This document shows, piece by piece, positions 60,008-64,000 of a stretch of 64,000 bases of DNA (position 1 is the first letter of the stretch; each line of letters starts with the position of its first letter). Both the position numbers and the translations under genes were made by a program. The stretch covers positions 1,043,959-1,107,958 of the forward strand of contig NZ_FNHB01000001.1 in the NCBI RefSeq assembly GCF_900104455.1, given 5' to 3'. This DNA comes from Dendrosporobacter quercicolus. Its GTDB lineage: Bacteria > Bacillota > Negativicutes > DSM-1736 > Dendrosporobacteraceae. The notes under the pieces are model-generated. The model was given only the letters and a program-made list of their open reading frames with translations, was not told the origin of the DNA and made no database searches.

Positions 60008-61048
60008 TTACTGTTTGCTCCTGGTGAGCAGGTACAAAAAGTACGGTGCACCCACGATCGCAGCCATAATGCCGGTGGGAATTTCGAATGGCTGGACGAT
60101 CACCCGCGCAATCGTATCCGCAGCCGACACCAGTACCGCTCCGGCCAGGGCGCAGGCGGGAAACAAAACCCTGTGGGCCGGCCCCACCAGCCGCCGCGCC
60201 AGATGGGGCGCAATCAGCCCCACGAAGCTGATGCTGCCGCTGACCGCCACACAGGAGGCCGCCAGGGCCACAGCGGCGGCAAGCAGGCGCCGCCGCTCCT
60301 GTTCCACCGCAGCACCTAAGCCGCAGGCGATATCATCCCCCAGACTCAGTACGTCCAGCACGCGGGCCTTAGACAGCACATAGGGAATCAGCAGCAACAG
60401 CCAGGGCAACAGCGCCAGGACAAACTTCCAGTTGGAGCCCCAAATGCTGCCTGCCTGCCAGGCTGCCACAAAATCAAACTGCGTATCGTCCAGCTTGACC
60501 ACCAGCACCGTGGTCAAGGCGGAAATGCCGGCCTGCACTGCCACACCGGTTAAAATTAAGCGAATCGGCGCAATGCCGGTCTGCCGCTTGTAAGCCAGAG
60601 TATAAATCAGAATTGCCGTAATCCCCGCGCCTATAAGTGCCAGGAATGGCAGGGTAAAAACCGACAGGATGGACTGGGAACGGAAAAACAGCAAGAATAA
60701 AATGACCGTCAGCCCCGCGCCGGCATTGATGCCTAAAAGACCGGGATCCGCCAGAGCGTTGCGGGACACGCCCTGGATAATGCAGCCGGACAACGCAAGC
60801 CCCGCGCCCACTAAAATGGCAATCACAATGCGGGGCAGCCGGAAGCCGAACAGGATCAGGTTCTCCATGTCGCTGCCGCCGCCGAACAGCGTGCGCAGCG
60901 TATCCAGGGGCGAGAGCTTTGCGTGGCCGGTGTTCATGCTGACGATGAACGACAATATAAGCAATATCGAAAAAGCGAGTACAATACCGGTATGCCTGAT
61001 GGCAATTTTTCGTTTATAAGCTTGGGTTTTCTCCTGCTGCGCGTTCAT
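60008..61048 (-). CDS. FecCD-type siderophore ABC permease, second (FepG-like)
   Basis: A 346-residue permease with about nine to ten spans of the BtuC/FecCD type. Conserved blocks are RLPRIVIAILVGAGLALSGCIIQGVSRNALA with GLLGINAGAGL and, near the end, SFVGLIAPHLARRLVGPAHR and the ending FEIPTGIMAAIVGAPYFLYLL. It forms a heterodimer with the preceding permease. The ATG 61048 overlaps the previous stop (TAATG) and has AGGAGGG. The substrate cannot be read from the permease. Confidence 0.92.
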   Translation of the reverse strand: MNAQQEKTQAYKRKIAIRHTGIVLAFSILLILSFIVSMNTGHAKLSPLDTLRTLFGGGSDMENLILFGFRLPRIVIAILVGAGLALSGCIIQGVSRNALADPGLLGINAGAGLTVILFLLFFRSQSILSVFTLPFLALIGAGITAILIYTLAYKRQTGIAPIRLILTGVAVQAGISALTTVLVVKLDDTQFDFVAAWQAGSIWGSNWKFVLALLPWLLLLIPYVLSKARVLDVLSLGDDIACGLGAAVEQERRRLLAAAVALAASCVAVSGSISFVGLIAPHLARRLVGPAHRVLFPACALAGAVLVSAADTIARVIVQPFEIPTGIMAAIVGAPYFLYLLTRSKQ

Positions 61049-62100
61049 TACAGCGCCCTCCTTTCCTTGCGGGCCAGGTACAGAAAGAAGGGAACGCCGA
61101 TCAGGGCGATGAGCGCGCCGATGGGCGTTTCAAAGGGCGGGTTGAGCGTCCTTGCACCCAAATCGGCCAATACCACCAACAGACTTCCTGTCACTGCCGA
61201 GGACGGGATAATGAGGCTGTAATCCATGCCGACAAGGAACCGGGCCAGATGCGGTACGATCAGCCCCACAAACCCCACCGCGCCGACCACCGCCACGGAA
61301 ACGCCGGCCAGCATCAGCACGACGGCGGCGCAGAGAAGCTTGACAAGCATCGTATTCAGTCCCAATCCAGTCGCCACATCTTCGCCCAGGCTCATGATCG
61401 AAATAGAACGGGAAAGGACGATTGAGCCCAGGAGCGCGCCGGCAATCAGCGGGGTCATAATCCTGATTTGCTCCCAGTTGGAGCCGGCCACGCCGCCCGC
61501 CGTCCAGAACATGATGTTTTGCGCCACATCGAAGTACAGGGCGACGCCCTGGCTGAGCGCAGCCAGCAGCGCGCTGACCGCTGCACCCGCGAGCACCAGC
61601 CGCATAGGGGTCGCCCCGCCGCGCCGCAGGGACGCGATGCCATACGTAAGCCCCGCGCCAATAGCCGCTCCTATAAAAGAAAACAGGATGACCTGCAGGT
61701 AGGCCAGTCCGGGGAAAAACGCGAAGCAGAGGGCGAGGGCAAACCCCGCCCCGGCGTTTAGGCCCATCAAACCGGAATCGGCCATAGGATTGCGGGTCAC
61801 CCCCTGCATAACGGCTCCGGCCACTGCCAAGGACGCGCCCACCAGGGCGCTGGCCAGCACCCGGGGCAGGCGCAGATCCACCACGATCAGGTGCTGCGTA
61901 TCTGCCGCGTTAAAGTGAAACAAGGCGTTCCATACCGAGGACAGCGGGATTGAAGCCGCTCCCCTGGTAATGGAAAAGGCCATGACTACCGTCAGCAGCC
62001 CGGTGCCGCCGGCGATGACCAGCCATGCCGCCCAGGGGCGGCTTTGCTTTTTTATTTGCTTAATTTGGACCGGCTTTGCCGGAGCATTTGATTGATCCAT
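61048..62100 (-). CDS. FecCD-type siderophore ABC permease, first (FepD-like)
   Basis: A 350-residue permease of the same family. It shows LRLPRVLASALVGASLAVAG, GVTRNPMADSGLMGLNAGAG, VGFVGLIVPHLARFLVG and FETPIGALIALIGVPFFLYLA. A basic 20-residue N-terminal extension precedes the first span. ATG 62100 lies twelve bases after GGAGG. It follows the partial terminator at 62158-62207 and begins the distal part of the operon. Confidence 0.92.
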   Translation of the reverse strand: MDQSNAPAKPVQIKQIKKQSRPWAAWLVIAGGTGLLTVVMAFSITRGAASIPLSSVWNALFHFNAADTQHLIVVDLRLPRVLASALVGASLAVAGAVMQGVTRNPMADSGLMGLNAGAGFALALCFAFFPGLAYLQVILFSFIGAAIGAGLTYGIASLRRGGATPMRLVLAGAAVSALLAALSQGVALYFDVAQNIMFWTAGGVAGSNWEQIRIMTPLIAGALLGSIVLSRSISIMSLGEDVATGLGLNTMLVKLLCAAVVLMLAGVSVAVVGAVGFVGLIVPHLARFLVGMDYSLIIPSSAVTGSLLVVLADLGARTLNPPFETPIGALIALIGVPFFLYLARKERRAL

Positions 62101-62157
62101 TGATGATGTTCTCCTCCATGTTACGCGTTGAACCGTTGGCCGATGATTGCCGGGACA

Positions 62158-62207
62158 GCAAAAAGCAGGGCGCAGGCTTTTGCTGGAAGATGCGCCCTGC
62201 TTTTTGC
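62158..62207 (-). terminator. Internal terminator between binding-protein and permease genes
   Basis: GCAAAAAGCAGGGCGCA (62158-62174) pairs with TGCGCCCTGCTTTTTGC (62191-62207). On the minus strand the second arm ends in TTTTTGCTG. Terminators after a binding-protein gene let it be made in excess over the permeases. Readthrough must supply the rest of the operon, since no other promoter is evident. Confidence 0.75.
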
Positions 62208-62245
62208 TTGTATTTTGTTGTATTTTACTTGTATAAGGGAGAACC

Positions 62246-63247
62246 TTACTTGGTCATGCTCTTGACGATGGTTTCAATCCCCAGCTTGATACTTAGGGGG
62301 CCGGCTGCCCGCACCGCCGCGTCAAGCTGATAGACATGCCCGTTTTTTACGGCGGTTAACGACTGCCATACGGAGGAAACCTGCGTTTCTCCCGACAGAT
62401 AGCGTTGCTTGTAACCGTCCGCCTCTGACCCTAATGCGCCGAACAGGAAGATATAATCCGGGTTCATCGCCGCTATACCTTCCAAAGAAACCACTTCCCC
62501 TTTCCCGGGATAACCGTCCGGAGGCCTAAGCCCCAGGCCGTTTTCTTTGTCAAACCACACCGGATTTTCGGCAGAGCCTGTTATGACAAAGCTGCCTTTA
62601 TTGCCGCTGCTCTCAAATACCAACGCCACAGTTTTATCGCTATACCCGGCAAGTTTGCTCCTGGATTCAGCAATCAGCGCTTCAATATCCGCAATGTAGG
62701 CCGCCGCTTTTTTTTCTTCACCGAGGCACTCGGCAAAATCCTTTAACTGTTCCTTCCAATCGGGGCTGTTGAACGTCACCACCGGGGCGATCTGAGAAGC
62801 TCTCTCGTATAACTTCATATCCAGATTCTCCGGCTCGGCGGTATATAAGATAAGGTCGGGCTTCAACTCCACGAGTTTTTCCAGATTTAGCGCCTTGACT
62901 TCCCCCAGTTCCTCAATTTGAACACTGACAGCGTAAGGCTGCAGGGTTCCAAACCCGTTTAACGACCGTTCGGCATAAGTAGACGCAATGGGTGGAATGC
63001 CCAAGGCCAACATACTTTCCATAAAACCAAAATCAAGAATTGCCACCCGTTCGGGATTTTTCTCCAGGGTTAGCTGTTGGCCTAAAGCATCTTTAATGGT
63101 TCGCGGCCAGGGCGCCGCTGCCGCACCGGTTTCAACGTTAGCTTCCGTCGTGGTTGCTGCGCCACTGCCCGCGGGTGTCCCCGCGCATCCGGCCAGTACG
63201 CCCGTCAAGAGAGAAAGAGAGACAAGCAGCCCTATAAGCTTTTTCAT
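62246..63247 (-). CDS. Siderophore-type substrate-binding lipoprotein, first gene of the Nif-like operon
   Basis: A 333-residue lipoprotein (lipobox GVLAGC, Cys21) of the FepB/FatB type. Typical blocks are NPERVAILDFGFMESMLALG, LEKLVELKPDLILYTA and the long linker helix; the C-terminal SVWQSLTAVKNGHVYQLDA is also family-like. It captures a ferric siderophore or another chelate and hands it to the permeases. ATG 63247 is chosen because the signal sequence begins MKKLIGLL; the ribosome site GGAGG is 14 bases away, so the start is not certain. A TTG at 63259 is too close to that site. The operon is preceded by a Fur-like box. Confidence 0.9.
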   Translation of the reverse strand: MKKLIGLLVSLSLLTGVLAGCAGTPAGSGAATTTEANVETGAAAAPWPRTIKDALGQQLTLEKNPERVAILDFGFMESMLALGIPPIASTYAERSLNGFGTLQPYAVSVQIEELGEVKALNLEKLVELKPDLILYTAEPENLDMKLYERASQIAPVVTFNSPDWKEQLKDFAECLGEEKKAAAYIADIEALIAESRSKLAGYSDKTVALVFESSGNKGSFVITGSAENPVWFDKENGLGLRPPDGYPGKGEVVSLEGIAAMNPDYIFLFGALGSEADGYKQRYLSGETQVSSVWQSLTAVKNGHVYQLDAAVRAAGPLSIKLGIETIVKSMTK

Positions 63248-63259
63248 TGTAATTTGCAA

Positions 63260-63569
63260 TTCCTCCGTTATTTTTTATGGGCTTGACATATTACCGGATT
63301 GCTTATAGCATAAAAATATATCTATGGCGCAACCATAGAAGATTACTCTCCTGCGCCGCGAAGTGAACCGCGGCCACTGCCGCTGTTGCTAGAAGTTTTT
63401 GGATCTTCCCTTTCAGTTAATGACTATTATTATCACTAATTTGTTTTTATCAGTATAACAAACTGCCAAGCACAGGCAAATAGAGATTTTCCCAAATCCT
63501 TGATTTTTTTGCAATTTTATCGAATATAGCGGTAAATGAAATTGAAAATAAATGAAATATTGATAAAAT
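63260..63569. other. Leader region of the siderophore/Nif-like operon
   Basis: About 310 bases with no gene. It contains an A+T-rich part near 63280-63330 and 63430-63560 and a possible weaker Fur-like site in TATTATTATCACTAAT near 63425. No riboswitch or clear promoter pair is recognised. Confidence 0.4.
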
Positions 63570-63588
63570 AATAATGATAAGGATTATT
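63570..63588. promoter_or_regulatory. Fur-box-like site between the siderophore/Nif-like operon and the AraC gene
   Basis: AATAATGATAAGGATTATT matches the Fur consensus at 15 of 19 positions by eye, the best of the three such sites in the window. It lies between two divergent genes and could control both. The start codons are 323 bases (binding protein, minus) and 195 bases (AraC, plus) away. Confidence 0.65.
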
Positions 63589-63604
63589 ATTTTATTTGTA
63601 TAAA

Positions 63605-63652
63605 CCAACTAACCTTCGAACGGAGTTTTTACCCCAGCAGAAGGTTAGTTGG
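63605..63652 (+). repeat. Inverted repeat in the AraC leader
   Basis: CCAACTAACCTTC (63605-63617) pairs with GAAGGTTAGTTGG (63640-63652) around a 22-base loop. There is no T-run after it, so it is not an obvious terminator. It lies between the Fur-like box and the AraC start and may be a regulatory leader structure or a protein-binding dyad. Confidence 0.5.
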
Positions 63653-63782
63653 CCTTATCCAGAGATTTAGCGCTCTTATCTCCCGCTGCTTCAAAAAGGA
63701 AGTTTCAGAACGCCTTGGCATGGAAGCCTTTAATATACAAGAGCGGTCTTACAGACTGGTTGTCGCCTAGGAGGGTACAAAA

Positions 63783-64000
63783 ATGAAGGTGGATATCAAC
63801 GATCTATCCGGCTATTTTGCCAAAATACACTTTAGCGTAGTTGATATAAGACGAGCGGTTATCGAACCTGGAAAAAAACGTTACGGCACAAGTACTTCGC
63901 CATTTCCAGGTATGATTTTTCCGCTGCGCGGCCGGTCAAGAATGTTTTTTGACGGCGTGCCCTATGACATGGAGCCTGGCAAAGTATTCCACGGCGGGCC
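63783..64000 (+). CDS. AraC-family-like regulator, N-terminal sensor part (partial, runs off right edge)
   Basis: The first 72 codons of a gene whose product looks like the cupin-type N-terminal domain of AraC-family regulators (YGTSTSPFPGMIFPLRGRSR, then MFFDGVPYDMEPGKVFHGG). The DNA-binding part would lie beyond the window. ATG 63783 has AGGAGGG seven bases upstream. The gene is divergent from the siderophore/Nif-like operon across the Fur-like box, an arrangement common for AraC activators that sense a ferric siderophore. Family assignment is moderate because only the start is visible. Confidence 0.65.
   Translation, partial: MKVDINDLSGYFAKIHFSVVDIRRAVIEPGKKRYGTSTSPFPGMIFPLRGRSRMFFDGVPYDMEPGKVFHGG

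Overview
The window looks like a chromosomal segment of a Negativicutes-type Firmicute (Sporomusa/Pelosinus-like). This is inferred from strong Firmicute Shine-Dalgarno sites, TTG and GTG starts, a LoaP-type NusG paralogue, PhoP-box-like repeats and riboswitches, combined with a full-length TonB-dependent outer-membrane receptor. A species cannot be named. Most of the window is accessory: natural-product synthesis, metal uptake, anaerobic respiration, and their regulators.

Layout. (1) 1-7772: one edge of a trans-AT polyketide cluster. It has a truncated PKS starting with a ketosynthase, a complete beta-branching cassette (HMG synthase, ECH1, ECH2), a malonyl acyltransferase, an acylhydrolase-like AT, a PksB-type metallohydrolase, and a LoaP antiterminator gene divergent from the PKS. 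A hairpin with a U-rich tail lies in the PKS leader. (2) 8131-13173: tandem 29-nt repeats, then a Fur-box-preceded AraC regulator and two IrtAB/YbtPQ-like ABC half-transporters. (3) 13261-19148: a lipoprotein esterase, an Old-Yellow-Enzyme family reductase whose promoter has the 19-bp spacer typical of MerR control, its divergent MerR regulator, and a LysR regulator. (4) 19249-22955: Fur-like box, a structured leader resembling a molybdenum-cofactor riboswitch, a TonB-dependent receptor and a metal-chelate binding lipoprotein. (5) 23135-30780: a membrane protein, a class D beta-lactamase, a cation/proton antiporter, and a chemoreceptor behind a c-di-GMP-riboswitch-like leader. (6) 30876-36690: a molybdoenzyme operon (tatA, DMSO-reductase-like catalytic and Fe-S subunits, PepSY membrane protein, TorD chaperone, moeA). 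(7) 36984-39166: cobalamin adenosyltransferase, repeat-associated cupin fragment, nitroreductase.

(8) 39692-50855 is the first striking block. A cobalamin riboswitch with terminator precedes a DUF364 heavy-metal-chelation-type protein, an SbnA/CysK-like PLP enzyme, a previously hidden 41-residue ORF, two ABC exporters and a complete nickel/peptide-type ABC importer, all on one strand. This reads as a B12-repressed system that makes, exports and recovers a cobalt- or nickel-binding small molecule. (9) 51255-54833: alkaline phosphatase behind a four-repeat PhoP box, and an SsuAC-like pair without an ATPase.

(10) 54869-63588 is the second striking block. A Fur-like box precedes a siderophore-type ABC importer (binding protein, two permeases, ATPase) whose operon continues, with overlapping genes, into NifH-, NifD- and NifK-like proteins and an enterochelin-esterase-like hydrolase. 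Cysteine positions predict one [4Fe-4S] cluster between the two large subunits (three Cys plus one Cys), as in NifEN or the tetrapyrrole reductases, not a nitrogenase. A divergent AraC-type gene runs off the right edge.

Taken together, several units (Fur-boxed siderophore loci, the B12-controlled metal locus, the molybdoenzyme operon) concern acquisition and use of transition metals. Functions are assigned by motif recognition only; no database search was run.
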